The notes beneath the pieces were generated by a model. The model saw only the letters and a list, made by a program, of their open reading frames with translations. It was not told the DNA's origin and made no database searches. From Oegoconia quadripuncta (taxonomy: Eukaryota; Arthropoda; Insecta; Lepidoptera; Autostichidae), in contig OX438748.1 in NCBI GenBank assembly GCA_949316235.1, positions 10,233,001 through 10,297,000 on the forward strand: a stretch of DNA of 64,000 nucleotides, read 5' to 3'. Below are positions 11,400-24,481 of this stretch, piece after piece (the first letter of the stretch is position 1; each line of letters opens with the position of its first letter). Position numbers and translations under genes: made by a program.

Positions 11400-12744
11400 C
11401 TGAGAGCCAAAATGCCCAACAAGAACCACAAGATAACCGATTGTACGACGAAGTAACACAATTATTAAAGTCATATGAGATGAACTATTCAAAAGTAGAT
11501 CAATAATCTCGACGGTAAGTGCCACAATAAATTTCACTGTTGATGCGTGAAACTAATTCAAAAGTTTATTTTATCAGACATTCCTAAACACAAATATCTA
11601 GGTAGATTCGTAAACAGTCTGGCATGCCTATTGAACGACGAAAACGAAAGTTCATTACTACATAGCTAAGACTGTAGGTATAATAAAGATTTCCAAATAC
11701 AACGTGCATTCTAACACTTATCTGGGTTTATTACCAAAATATTAGCCATGCGTGAGTTATAATATTTATAAACCTGAGTTCAACAGGGTTACAATCACAC
11801 AGATAAACATATAAACAGATTCGCAGAAGAGAGAAGGACTAGACACATATAAGTGAGAAAGGTTTTAAAGCAGTTTCCACAAGTAGGGGTATTTTGAATG
11901 ATTGATGACAAAAGTGCAATGATTTTGTGCATTCAATATCATGTTGGCGAATTGTCAAAAGCTTTATCTAAATGTGTAGTTCGTAGAGCCATTTTGTGCG
12001 TTATTTTAATATGAAATTTTAGTGTTGGCAAAGTTATTGATGTTGCCATAAAATTTTAATAGAAACTGTGCTGCAGGTCCATTTCATTTGTACATACGAA
12101 AATATTTAACCAATCAGGCACAGCACATTTATAACTAAATCGTGCGTAATAGTGTCCAACATTTTTGTGCCAACATTGCTACTGTATTACATCAAGCATT
12201 TTGTTATTACATTTATATTTAGATATCTACAACTAATAAATTGACAATTAGCAGTCGTGTTCCTTAAGAATACTTCGTAAAATAGATATAGGTAAGTACT
12301 ACTATTGCAAAAATATTCAAAGTCAAACTCTTGTATATCACTGTGATGATTATGAACCTAGCACCACTACAATAACTCCTTCGTTTATGTAATAAACCTA
12401 AACATTGAGAACAAAAAATACGGTGGGTTCAAGAAGCGGAACAAATATATACAACGCCACAGTACAAAAGCAATAGCATGCCCACTGGCACAATACACAG
12501 GTGATATCCGAAACATATTTCCATATTTCAGGTGTCCAACACAATGATTTTGAATATAAATAAATAATGGAAGCAAAAATTTGTGTCGAAACTTATAAAA
12601 CAAAATAGAATTAAAAATTTAAATAAAAGGTAAAAAAAACAATCATCAACACTTTAATGGTCATAGAAATTTTTATTTAAATAAAAAAAATAATTAGGCT
12701 AATAATGTTGTTCAACAGATGTTATAACGTAGAACTGTACTGAC

Positions 12745-12849
12745 CTTTCACACTGCCTGAGTGTCCAGCTAGCGATGATCCACAGGGACACCATGAAAAC
12801 CAGTAATACGGTGCCGGGGCAAATGGTCATAAGAGTCTTTAAGACAAAC
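12745..12849 (-). CDS. SK: SK exon 6: S5 helix
   Basis: 105 nt: one base, 34 codons, then AG of a split Arg codon. It reads [20 protein letters not shown] followed by [14 protein letters not shown]. The acceptor is CACTCAG and the donor AAAG|GTCAGT. The trailing phase accepts either of the two downstream pore exons, each of which starts with G TTC/TTT CAC GAT GAA. Confidence 0.96.
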
Positions 12850-14179
12850 CTGAGTGGGAATTCAAAAACGCTTAGTTATACAGTTACGAATTACAAAGCT
12901 AAAGGATAATCTTAAATGACAGTAGATTAACTTTGACTTTTACTTGCAGGAAGTTGCCGAAAAGAGCGTATTCCAAGGTAAAAGATTTTTGAGTTAATTT
13001 TTTGATTCATTAATTTCTTTTTGTTCCATTTTCTAGTGTTTTATCGAAGTACGAGTATCTTTTAACATGGAATAAGTACCTAATGAAGGTTCACTTATAA
13101 TAATGAGTTGGGTCAACCACATATATATATAACATTAAGAAGATTCCGCGTTCCCGCTCAGGCTAATTTAAAAAACGAAGCACAAATTTATTTTCAAGAG
13201 ATCTAGATAGTGTACTCGCAGAAGTCATTGCTTAGTATGTCGAATTTCTTAAATATTTAATTACAGACTGTTTGTAAGACCTGAGTAATCCAATGAAATT
13301 AGGACCATTCATGGAAAGTGACATAGCTTCCTTTGACTACGAAGGCCACCACCACGCGAGTTGGGTAAGGATGAGTAAATTTGTGTCCTACTGGCCACCA
13401 GTAGGCAGTGTTGTTTTTTTTTTTGCCTTCGTAGACGATGAAACTGCCTGCAGTTTCAAACGACTGGGACCGTCTATTCTATGAATGCCACCGCTTCAAG
13501 CACTGACAGCACCAAATATGATTTCGCCACAAGTGTTTCATAAACAATCAATCAATAATTCTAGTATCTAAACGTATATATATAGAGTGTCTGCGAGCCA
13601 GGATCTCATAGCGCCAGTATCGATAGTACTACTTAAATGGAAGAAGTTTTATTCTACTGTCAAAAATAAACAAAAATCTTCCCGCCACTAATTTTGTCGA
13701 TAACCTACTAATTTTGTATGGGGAAGATTCCGCCTCCACACTCCGTACTTTGCATGGAACCTACTGAAGGTAGTCGTTGCCTTTCATAACACCATTGTTA
13801 CCTTAACACGTTGGCGGACACTGAACGCCTATAGACGTATTCACAATACAACATCTATTGTGTCTGATTCAGTGTCCGTGAACGTGTTAAACCCAGAATA
13901 ATTAAAGATAAAAAAATTATGGGTGAGGGTAGGTAAGGAGAGAAAAGAAGAAACATATAAACTATAAATAGAACCTCTACGACGTGCAATAAGCAAATAG
14001 ATGGTAACTATTAGGAATCTGTTTATGGTAAGTATCATGACAAGGGATGTAGGAGTAAGCACAATAAAGCGCAACAGATTCTCTTCCTGTTTGCTATGCT
14101 GACACCGCTGCGCTATATAGTCAAATCACTATAATTGATATTCACTTAAAAATCACTTGTGTATTTATTTTAATGTGAG

Positions 14180-14869
14180 ATATACTGGATGAGCTTTTTT
14201 ACCGCAAGGAAAAAAATTGGATATATTAGGTAAGTGTAATAGAAGGTATTGGCATAGGGAATTTAAGTTTATTTTTTCAAAACCATCATCGAATAAAGCG
14301 TTAATTGTGTCATTCGACTGTCGCGTTTGTGGCTTATCCCACATAATTACTTCATTACTTTTTGCTTTCGGAGTCGAAACTTTAGGTCCTTGGGGGCCGG
14401 GCGCTCTTAAATTTTTCTTTGATATTTCAAAGCGCTTAGTCGATGTCACTGGTGACCCGAGAGCTGGTTGTTTCCTCGCCCAACGCTTGTATCTGCATAC
14501 AACGAGGAAACGCCGCCAGCGTTTTGGGTACCTTGCCATGCGGCCCCAATTTTTTACATTTGTTCTAGTTTATATTTAAATTCCATCTCTTTACTTGTTA
14601 CTGTTTTTAAATAAATAATTTTAGATATGAATAAATGTCATTATTACTTCATTAAATTAAATAAATAAAGAAAAGTTGTAGAAAATATGAGTTCCAAATA
14701 AATTTCCCATCATAGGAACCCTACGAATCACGCCAGTCGCATATCAATTTCGGCAGGGCGCGTGCGTTTTTGAAAAAAAATAATTAAACTACCTATGCGA
14801 ATACCTTCTATTTCACTTCCCTAATATACCCTATTTTTGTTCTTACGGTAAAAAACTCATCCAGTATAT
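14180..14869. mobile_element. 690-bp element with about 79-bp terminal inverted repeats
   Basis: Left arm 14180-14258 starts ATATACTGGATGAGCTTTTT and ends AGAAGGTATTGGCATAGG. The right arm 14792-14869 is its inverted complement with scattered changes. The structure suits a non-autonomous DNA transposon. Inside, at about 14290-14540 on the plus strand, lies a LINE-like coding remnant (listed separately). Confidence 0.7.
14290..14540 (+). pseudogene. LINE ORF2 C-terminal remnant inside inverted-repeat element
   Basis: The plus frame reads GVETLGPWGPGALKFFFDIS, then KRLVDVTGDPRAGCFLAQRL. I recognise this ETLGPWG...RL...GDPRA..FLAQRL pattern from the C-terminal end of lepidopteran non-LTR reverse transcriptase ORFs. 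It is followed by RKRRQRFGYL where intact copies have a QRGNA-type block. A more decayed relative lies at 59690-59880. Confidence 0.5.
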
Positions 14870-15117
14870 ATGAAATTATTTTGTTGTATATGCATTTAAA
14901 TCTATTGGAAATAATAACAAGCCTTAAGCATTTTATCTTCTGCAAGCACTGCCGCTTCGGAATGGGAAATTATATTTGGGAAAAGACGCGGCACAAGAAT
15001 TTTATTGTTTTAATGTATATAAAATTTACGAGCTGGTAATAGTGCTACAACCGTATTTGTTAATTACTTTATTTTGTAAGAAATAAATATCCTTGAACAT
15101 ACACACAATCCCATTTA

Positions 15118-15365
15118 GCTCCACACTAAGCAACTAGGCTGGTACGTATACACATACGTACCCGAGTTAGGGATGTTTTCATTTATAATACTCTTAAGTA
15201 TATATTTACAAAAAAATGTATTTGTTTACTATATCTACCTTCTAGAATCCACAACACAAGCCTAGTTGCTTAGTGTGGAGTATTCAACATACAAACATGC
15301 CCCTAGCGGGATTGGAACCCGTGACCTTTGGTATAGTAGTCAGAGTTTCTGTCCACTACAGCAAA
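15118..15365 (-). repeat. tRNA-derived SINE with internal inversion
   Basis: The tRNA-like head is on the minus strand (B-box complement TTGGAACCCG near 15310). The central tail (about 15140-15262) runs in the opposite orientation, and a second copy of the tail end lies at 15118-15139. The inversion is flanked by the inverted pair CCACACTAAGCAACTAGGCT and AGCCTAGTTGCTTAGTGTGG. The family is defined by the complete plus-strand copy at 46638-46920. Confidence 0.7.
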
Positions 15366-16208
15366 CAGGTCGTCGAAATAAATTTACCTAAAGTGGGAAA
15401 ATAAAGTTGTTTTCACCTTTAAAAATTTCTTTTCAGCTAGAGAAATGATATTCTGAGATGAAAGTTTATGAAAAGCCAGTGCATACCATTTGTCTGAACA
15501 TTTAATTTTTTTATATTTGGACCAATTGAAATGTTTATAATGCCATATTAGTCAAGTAGATATTCAGAATTCTGACCAGAGTTTTATGTCTTAACAAAGT
15601 GCTCAAATGTGTCTCGATAACATTTATTTTTAACACTATATTTTCCTTAAGAGTACATGTTTCCTTGCATTTTAACAATAAATAGGAACCTTTTTATTAT
15701 ATTTAACGTATAATACGAGCGACACAGTACACTCGCCATTAGGAGAATCTGAGATTTGCATGCGGAAGTGAAAAATGTTTCCAAGAATTTTCTAAACTTT
15801 TAGAGCAAAAGTTATTCCCTTAGAAGACTAGAATCGATACCGGCTCTAGAAGCCTCAAGGTCAGAACAGACACCCTATGTTATATTGATAGATACGTTCT
15901 TATCAAATGATAAAGACTATATTCTATTCTAGCCTAGGAATAGACGGTAACAAGAACGCAAGTAACTATTTCTCTCTCTCATTTACCTGTACTACAGTGT
16001 TATAATTTACAGTAAATCAAACTATAAATATGCTATTGCTAAGCTTTGCTGCGAAGGAGGAATCTTGAGAAACCTTCCATTTTCAAAATCCAAGTATGTC
16101 TATTAATCTATAAACATTAACATGGGAAGAAGACTTTTTTGAGGAATTATTCAGTGCCAATATCATTGGTTAATCAAGTAGGCATTAATAAATTTCACTA
16201 TTTATTAC

Positions 16209-16351
16209 CTAGTATTAAAATTAATTCTGTTTAAGGCTCCTATACTTCTGGATGAAGCATCCGTGAACAATTTACTGTGAAGTAACATGACCCTGCATAT
16301 GAGATACAGCCGAAAGAACATAGGCAATGACAGCGTGACGTCATACGGCAC
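16209..16351 (-). CDS. SK: SK exon 5: S4 and S4-S5 linker
   Basis: 143 nt: 47 codons plus AG of a split Arg codon. It encodes [38 protein letters not shown] and [13 protein letters not shown]4 has few gating charges, matching its lack of voltage gating. The S4-S5 linker here binds the calmodulin N-lobe in known SK structures. The acceptor is TTTCAG and the donor CTAG|GTAATA. Confidence 0.96.
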
Positions 16352-19300
16352 CTGAAATATATAAACAGTTGATTAACAATGACGTTACATATAGTAACTT
16401 AATGGTAGAAGAAATTAGCAGTAATTTATGAGAAACACCTTAAGGCACGCAACTTTTTTCTATCAATTTTAGTAAACAAAATGTTGGACTTCACACATTT
16501 CAAGTGATGTCAGCTTAATAGTTTGTAAAGTACAGCTATCAATCCAGTAGCATAACTACGCAAAAATTTACTTAAATCTAAGGGAAGCATTACAGCGCTT
16601 AAGAAGATAATACTATAAAATAGAATATCTATGAATACAAAGTGCACACTCAAGATAAGGTGCCGACAGCAACAAGTACTTGAAAGTAGTTGAATTTAGT
16701 GCTCTGGTTATGGCATTAAGTTGATAATATGTTTACATTCACTTTACATTGAAGTTTTGTATCTTTCGGTTTCCTATTTTCTTGATAAACTATATATATT
16801 TCATTATAAATATAATAAAATACCTACATCTATAAAACTCCACTGCTCTACAATACATAACTCTTTTTTTAATGCGTGCATTGCATCGCAAAGTCGGTGA
16901 TTGCAGATTTTATAATCACCCCACCAGTGACGCTAATTACATTAAAATCTATACATAATTATAAATTTCTACGATGGGAAAAACATACATTAAATACTTT
17001 TTTAATTAATCAATGCGACGCAAGACAGAGATGATACTGAGCCCAAAACGATAGTTTTTCGAATTTTTGTTACTGTGCGCACATCATGCTGTTATTAACT
17101 GGACGGATTATATTAAAATTTTGATTATATACAACTTCGGATTTTGATATATCAACTCTCTCTCTCTGACTCTAGAGACTCAATGACTTTACCGAATACT
17201 TTTTATTGTGTTTATTAACGACTTCATTATGATCAGGTTCAGATTTTGAAGCTTTTAAATGATTTCGGCTTAAAAGCTATAATTCCGAAGCAGACATAGT
17301 AATCCTAACTTTTCTTTTATATTTGAACGAAATAAGTATCCGGGAGATCTCATAAAAAAATAATTTAATATTTTTAAGTATCCCAAGGTGCGCTGCGCTG
17401 ACTATGACAGCATTTGAGATTGGTTTTGGAAGAAAGAAACTGTTTATTCGCCACTTCGACACATATACAACAATTAATAAAATTGTAGAACACTCAGACA
17501 AGAGTCGCAGCAGCAGCAGTTAAACGACTCAGTTCGGATCAGTTTTGGATATTGATGCCCATTTCAAATATGCTTTAAGGCGCTGAGTATACGACTTGTG
17601 TTGTAATTCATTCAAAATACACGTTTAACGAGACATGGTTTCTTCGCTTCAAAGAACGCAGTCAATTATTAGACGATTCTGAATCCTCTGAAAATGTAGG
17701 ATCTACATAAACGCGTGTAGAATAATTGAATTTTATTTATCGTTAAATAATATTGATTGATCTCTATAATTTTCAAATATGTTGCTATCCCGAACATTTA
17801 TATATAAATTGACCTTTTTTAAAAAGATCTACTAGTAATCAAGTAAGTTGATAAAAATAACTAGCTACTCTGACATTTAACTGTTTTAATATTATTTACT
17901 ACTTCTTTCTCATACTCGATTTGAAGTAACTATAAAAAATTTGTTTATTTTTCGAAAGAAAGGAAACAGACATCATGGTGTCTCAATTACGATTACTTAA
18001 TATAGCAGGGTTAAAAAGGAAACCGTAAAAAAAGTTGATAAAATGCGACAATAAGATAAAAACCACATTGCTATTCTATTATCACTCACATAAAATATAA
18101 AGACTCTATGGAAATAGAGGTCTGTGCAAAAGTAGAAAGGAGGGTGGAGCAAGAAGAGGAAAGTGCAAGTAATTTTAAATAGTGCCCTGTCTATTGAACA
18201 GTACAGTTAGGAAATCAACAAAAATTAAAAACTAACTTAAAATTAGCTTAAAATGTTACTCTTCTTCCTCCCCCAAATATTGTTAGACCGTAGACAATCA
18301 ACCACTGAACAAATTCACATAGACTTCAACATTTGCTTTCCACATACCCAAATACTACACATTTTAGTCACATAATATCTTAAAACAATCACATAATACA
18401 AAACATGAAACATTTCGTTACGATAGTACACCATGCTTTAAACAAAGGACTTCTAACATCACTTAAAACTTGTAACTATTCAATTCAATTGATACAGACC
18501 TGAATTTGCTTATACATTGTGCCCTAAGGAGAAAATTGAAAAAATAATTATCAGTCAGCAAATGGTAGGGTTTGAAAAAAGAAAATGTATTGGATATTGA
18601 AGCGAAAAGTGATAAAGTCATAGCACAACTAAAATAATAAATATGTACATTCACACAAACAGTGTAATAGTTTGAGTTTTCCATCACTGAACTTCAATAT
18701 CCATAAAGAGGTTAGAAATAATACAACAGTTGATGAAAATTAATAATGATTGATAGACAGATATAATGCAGGCAATTAAACTTTATTTTCAACTACGGGG
18801 ACAGAAAAACAGTAATATTTTAAAATAAGAACTAAACTGTTTATACATCCCACTTTGACTTAATGGATTTTACTTTCACTTGGAAACTATAGTGAAAGTT
18901 ATAGGCGTCAGGATGAAACGTGAGCGGTGGCATTAACTGCGCAGTACAGTCGAGGAAATATTAACTGAATGCATCCCACTTAGTCTATACCTTTTATGAA
19001 TAATGCATGGAAAAATAGTATCCCAAACCAACAAAGGTACAAATATATGTTAGTACGTAGTTGCCTACTATGACAATGTGTTAGTAGAGCTATAAATATA
19101 TTAATTTAAATTGAATGTAACTCTTTTTTTGTATCTGAAGTGTAGACATGGCATAAAAATTGTTTAATGCATGAAAATCAAACATAATATGTAGGGAACA
19201 TAGGCCGTTAGATTCATGTAGAATTAAGAAATGAGACTTAATCCATATATAGAGGTAGAGAAGATAGCGATAAATACACTTCAATACAATAAATGTCACT

Positions 19301-19361
19301 AATAAAAAACTATATTAAAAATTTATCAAGTAGATACAATGTTATCATATTCCAATCCAAC

Positions 19362-19555
19362 TAATATTATAATCCAACTAATATTATTAATGCGAAAGTT
19401 TGTGTGTATGTTTGTTACCTCTTCACACCTAAACGGCTAGACGGATTTGGATGAAATTTGGTTGATAGATAGATTAGGACCGGGATTAACATATAGGCAA
19501 ATTTTTTTGCTGAACCGATTTTGTTAAATGTTCCACGCTGCGGAAAGCTAGTTAC
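19362..19555 (+). repeat. dispersed lepidopteran repeat (CGGATTTGGATGAAATTTGG family)
   Basis: Contains ATTATTAATGCGAAAGTTTG, then CTAGACGGATTTGGATGAAA and a GCTGCGGAAAGCTAGTTA-like end. The same start and middle recur at 32955-33420, where a LINE fragment interrupts them. No coding capacity seen. Confidence 0.6.
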
Positions 19556-19940
19556 ACATAAATCTAAGTGAAGTAAGAGTCGAGATCAAAGCAAGGCGAG
19601 ATCGTAGAAAGTTGGCAGCCTCACACCCCGCGCGGGTGCGCAGTGTGCTCGCCGCGAATAGTGCTGAGAGGGCGCCATTTTGTACACTTCAAATCGCACG
19701 ATGCGAGGTCTTCGCTCACAGAAGCGAAAGCTGCTGGGCGCTGGCCTCGCTAACTAATCTCCAGTGTGATAGCACCCTTAGCTTTATTGTCGTATTTTTA
19801 CTTAGGAATAAAGTCGAAGGGAGTGCTCAATTTAAATTTCCTAGACTGTACATAAGAAGAAGTAACTCCACACTACCCGGTTCAACGCTCACGAGTCATG
19901 CTACCATAGTCGCGTTGACATTATTATGATAACGCGACAA
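19556..19940. other. GC-rich block, possible solo LTR
   Basis: A sharp GC island in an intron, with GAGAGGGCGCCATTTTGTAC, an AATAAA at about 19808 and a terminal foldback GTCGCGTT...AACGCGAC (about 19908-19937). An LTR-like layout (promoter-like GC part, then a poly(A) signal) is possible, but I found no matching second copy, target duplication or TG...CA ends. The 105-codon plus frame is unrecognised. Confidence 0.25.
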
Positions 19941-22214
19941 TATTATTAATGGTATCACCATTTACTACACTCTGTTGCTGTTGTGTATGCTCGTAATTTT
20001 GCATCAGTTTGTTTTCTATATTTATTTATTTATTACGTATATATTGTGTAACAGATTTAATCACAAAGCTCGCAAAGAAAATTTAAATGTACCAGATTTA
20101 AAAATTTAAATGTAAAAAAAAATGTAAATACTGTTAACAGACCAATATACTCGTATAGTGGTACGTCTGGCGTAGGCGCAGGCCTAGTAGGTATACGATT
20201 ATTATGCGTGTACTTGTAACTTTGTGTGCTAACTAGTCCTATAATAGGCTCTATCGATAGAGTCGCCAAAATTTTTAAGCATTGATACAAGACGGATAAG
20301 TAAAATGTGAAAACGTAGGCAAGTATCCGTCATCGTCCTCCCCATTCTTTTCTAACGTGATGGGTTTGAATAGGTACATTCCATATTTATATAGTTTCTA
20401 TTTATCGAGCAAAGCATGAAGTTTATTTTCAAATTGTATTAAATTGTGACAATTCTTTGGTCTTAATTAATTGGAATTATATAAAAATATAGCACAACAA
20501 AATTGGCAATTGATGCTGTTTTTGCTTTTTAATTCATTCTGCTACACGGAGTAGGTATAGATTCATATTCGACGGTTCATTATGGAGAAGTTTGAAGATA
20601 TGAGGTAGATAATTAAGGAACCACACCACTGATTTTAGTGATTAGAAAGTCCGCATAGAGTTATCGATTTTTTTAAATTAGATATACGAGTTGATACGAG
20701 TAAAATAGTTATTTACATATTGCGCCGCCGTACTATGTGTATTGAACGACCTTATCCGTCGGTCCCTACTTCGGCCTCAATGCCGTCGAGTCTCGAACCA
20801 TCTGACAGTTAGCATCTGTTAGCAAGACACCCGAGGGATGGACTCTGGCGCCCTGGGGATGCCAAAAACTGTGTAGATACTTTGGCTCAATCTTATGTAC
20901 AGAGCTCAGTCCGCAAGGCCGGTGCCGCCGCGAATTTCGCCCAGACAATAAAGAGCCGCAAATACGCGTTTTTAGCTAGGTACTCGTTACGAGTTTGCGG
21001 CACTTGATTTTGAAACACAGGGCATGTAAAAAACATTTTACATTTTCAAAGTCAAATAAATCAGAAAGTATGTCACTTACGACATTTTGTCAAAGAGTAT
21101 TTGATGTTTGTAATAATTTTCTCTGTCGATTGCCGCATATTTCATAGGTCGCCGTTAAAACGCGACTTTTTATGTACTTGCAACTTTAGGTATGCCAAAG
21201 AGGTTTAATCCTCTTTATGTGATTATTACTTATTTATTATTTTATCCTTATTTATTTATTCTTGCAAAGAAATGAGCTGGTTGAAATTTTTACTGGGTCC
21301 CAATTGTTATGGCCGCTATTTTACGCACCATAATTTATTATTTACTTATGTGACTATCGATCAAGAAACTATTTCACATGGTGTAGATATTGCAATATTG
21401 CTATCAGAATTTAAGATTTACGGACTTGTTTTTTCTTTTCAGTTTTTTAGTCAGTCAGGTTATTTTTAAATTTGACTCAATGTTTATTCTCGAAGATTCG
21501 CTCTAGATTCGATCTTCATTATTGATCCTATCGATTGGTGCAAATAAAAATGAAAGTAATTTTTCTCGACATTTATACAATAATAAATTCCGGACCACAT
21601 TTTATAATTCCACGATCGCAGTGTTCACCCAAAAGCTCCAGAGAGGAGGGTAATGTGTTTCAAGTGTATGTAAGTATGTACCTATGTATTTAGACTTCTA
21701 TGTTACCTGCAGCTTAAAAGACTTGGCCGAATTTGAAGTGCAGGATATATTTTATGGTAAACAATTTAATTCTATTATTTTTAATTAGCTTCTAGGCTTC
21801 TCGAGTGCAGGACCGAGCGATTTTATTTATTCTGTATTTAAAAAGAAATCTTATTTTATCCAATGAAGGCGCCACTGGACGGAATAAACGCTCTTAAATA
21901 GTTATTCGTATCTCTAAAATCGGCGATGTGGTTCGTTAGATCAACTGCCTCTCATGATTTCAGACTTATTCATACTGATACATCTTAGTGAATCATTCTG
22001 TAAACAATACTTCACTTATGTGTGAATCCGCGCTTGAAAACTTCAAGCATTAATTTCGTCATTTAATGACAAACTGGATCTAAGGGAATTTTTATTAGGA
22101 TTTGTCTATCAATTTGGACTAATTTCGGATAAAGATAACAACGACAGTTTTCCGTAATAATTATAATAAGAATAAGTGAATGAATACTAATAATAGTAAA
22201 CGACCGATACTTAC

Positions 22215-22388
22215 AACTTCAACTCCTATTACACCGCCTTTGTTAGCTAGTTTAGTGGTCCATGTGAAAGTGTATTGCCCAGGGATGGGGTGGACGGCAC
22301 AAATAGCCAGCTCAAGGGCAATCTGGGCAATTCTCTGCCACGTCATTGCTATCCGCCAGTCGTCAGCGCAGTTGTCTATCATAAATAA
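22215..22388 (-). CDS. SK: SK exon 4: S2-S3 loop and S3
   Basis: 174 nt, 58 codons, phase 0 at both ends. It starts [15 protein letters not shown] and continues through S3 ([20 protein letters not shown]) into the S3-S4 loop ending IGVEV. The acceptor is ATTCCAG and the donor GTT|GTAAGT. The junction with the next exon gives EV-VPYDV, as expected for the family. Confidence 0.96.
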
Positions 22389-23491
22389 CTGGAATTTAGA
22401 GAAAAAATATTTGGTTAGGTTTAAATTTAACACGGATTAAATATATCTGTTTCAGTCATTTATTGTAATATCAGCAAGCATTTCTTATAAGTAATCTTAA
22501 GTAAGTACTTAGCATAACTTATGGAAATAATCATGACGCACTGCTGAGGCATGGCAAAATTATTTTTGTTTTTTTTTTCTCATGCCAAATTTTCGTGAAT
22601 ACAAGAAGTAACTGAAAATTCGGACAATCGATGTTTCTCCTGCGCTACCAATTGCAAAACGTGACAAATATGTATTGTTTTGCTATATGATAATGTAATA
22701 TTGATTATTGCACTATTATTAGAGTGCATCTAGTTAGTTTACAAACTGTTTTCCTGCAGTGACTGATGTCAAGCTAATCATAAATAATACATTCGATTTG
22801 AATGTCCGAGTTCATTTCAAGGTGACTGCTATTGATTGTTTACTGTGTGTTCAATAACTCCTCCAGGAGGTGGAATGAACAATGATCAGAATGGACACGC
22901 GGCTTTTAATTTTGGTAACATATCGATGAAATCGTTTTGAAATATGTTGCATCGAATCTTAAAAGTTCGAATCGAAATCGAAGATTTATTATTTATATAT
23001 AATCTATTTCCATTATTTTATTTAACATAAATGCTTTTTTAAATTATCTTTTTCGCTTCTGACGACAGTCGCTTTTGATATAATATCATAAGACCACAGA
23101 TTTAAAAACCGAAGTATTATAAGATGACCATCTCACTTCCAAGAACTTTATAAATTATAATGTTAATTTAAATTTAAAGAATCACGGATGTTAGATGTCC
23201 AAATTTAGACTCTCGTTGAAACCAAGAGTGTTTTTGTAAGCTGAAGACTAAAAATATGCTTTATAAACTTCATTTACAATTATACTAAAACAAAAATCTA
23301 TGCTAATATTACTGCTTATTTATATTTATTTCATACTATTATGCTAGCTACGTTTTAGTGACGATGTTTCCTCAAACTACGTTGTCATTTTAGAATTTAT
23401 TGAGCTAGAAGAGCACGATATAGACAGCCACAAAAAAAATAGTGTCGATGTTTTTATTAATAAAAACTGTTGGAAAGAATTATTGTCTTAC

Positions 23492-23587
23492 CTGTACTTC
23501 TAACGCGTGATACGCGACGATTAGGCCAAGTAAAATCACAGTCGACATTGATATAAGCGTCTTCAACGCTTGCGAATAAATTGATGC
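23492..23587 (-). CDS. SK: SK exon 3: S2 segment
   Basis: 96 nt, 32 codons, phase 0 at both ends. It encodes [20 protein letters not shown] and the rest of S2, ending AYHALEVQ. The acceptor follows a T-rich tract (TTTTTCAG) and the donor is CAG|GTAAGA. The skipped-exon length is a multiple of three, but no alternative copy is visible nearby. Confidence 0.96.
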
Positions 23588-24088
23588 CTGAAAAAGTAAT
23601 TTGTTTAAAAAAATTATCTACAAATCGTCATTGCCGTCATTAAGGGCAGGCCAGAACTGCGCGACTTGTGACAGGGTAGAGGTCTCTGTAGTTTTGCTGA
23701 GATTAGGCATTTCCGAACAAAATCATCCCGCGTCCCGCACGCTCAATTATGGCTAGTCTATTGGCTGCCACGAGTTGTAAAATGTAATAGGTATAGGTCT
23801 AAAATCTCATAGACTCTCCAGACGGACGGGATCTCAAAATTCGTATGCGGGAAGATCGCATGTTATGTATTTACATGTCAACTGACTTTTATATTTTCAA
23901 TATGATGACCAAGATTAGAGCTCCGAATATGATATCATTCACGTAATGATTATGCGATGGCATGTGGGTAAATAATTAAAATTTATTAAAAGAAATTAGA
24001 ACAACTAATCTCGTGTAAAATTTATAAAAAAAATTCCAGGGAAAATTTAAAAAGATCTGTCTTTTAATAAAAAGAATATATACATTAC

Positions 24089-24218
24089 CTTAGTATATAC
24101 GCCAGCACTTGAAAGTTCATTTTCTATAACCATAATTATTATACCAAACATTCCCATAACTAAAGCGTAGTCACTTATTCGTTTTCTCTTTTCAAATAAT
24201 GCCTTTCTTCTACCTAAC
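24089..24218 (-). CDS. SK: SK exon 2: S1 segment
   Basis: 130 nt: one base finishing the split Arg codon, then 43 codons. It reads [20 protein letters not shown], then the hydrophobic S1 helix, then [12 protein letters not shown]. The acceptor is TTTTCAG and the donor AAG|GTAATG. The basic run before S1 is the family's usual cytoplasmic positive patch. The exon ends in phase 0. Confidence 0.96.
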
Positions 24219-24244
24219 CTGAAAAGGAAATATAAAACTATCAT

Positions 24245-24470
24245 CCATCAGAATCGAAGAATTTTCAAATAAACACCAACAGCTTGGTTTTCTCACTGCT
24301 GAGGGATGGCCTTCTCTCATTAGGAGAGGGTTTAGGCCATATTCTACCAAGCGAACCTAGTGCGTATTGGTGGATTTGGATCAGAGTAGTGGCCACCTAC
24401 CGCCAACAAAATAACGGAGACCGATTTTAACGTTCCCTCTGAAGTTTTTTTTTTGGGTAGTGTGCTTCTT
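24245..24470. repeat. LINE-derived repeat fragment
   Basis: Contains the block CTGAGGGATGGCCTTCTCTC, then GAGAGGGTTTAGGCCATATT and a T-run near 24446, resembling a widespread lepidopteran non-LTR retroelement fragment. It lies directly upstream (in transcript sense) of SK exon 2 and next to the MITE. Non-coding as it stands. Confidence 0.45.
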
Positions 24471-24481
24471 AAGTTGTTAAC

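Larger units (their letters stand above)
12850..16208 (-). other. SK intron 5 with two transposon-derived blocks
   Basis: Contains the terminal-inverted-repeat element at 14180-14869 and the rearranged SINE at 15118-15365. The rest, including the open frames at 13293-13484 and 13841-14074, shows nothing recognisable. Confidence 0.55.
16352..22214 (-). other. SK intron 4, the longest intron in the locus
   Basis: 5.9 kb between S3 and S4 exons. It holds the repeat at 19362-19555, the GC-rich block at 19590-19930 and another GC-richer block at about 20730-20960. The latter has an open minus frame of 60 codons that I cannot assign. The interval 16400-19350 is plain AT-rich sequence with CTCT and CAG microsatellites near 17157 and 17505. 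Confidence 0.5.

Noticed and set aside
14165..14539. 124-codon minus ORF as a gene
   Set aside because: The opposite strand carries the LINE ORF-end pattern; the minus ORF spans the inverted repeat and has no motif.
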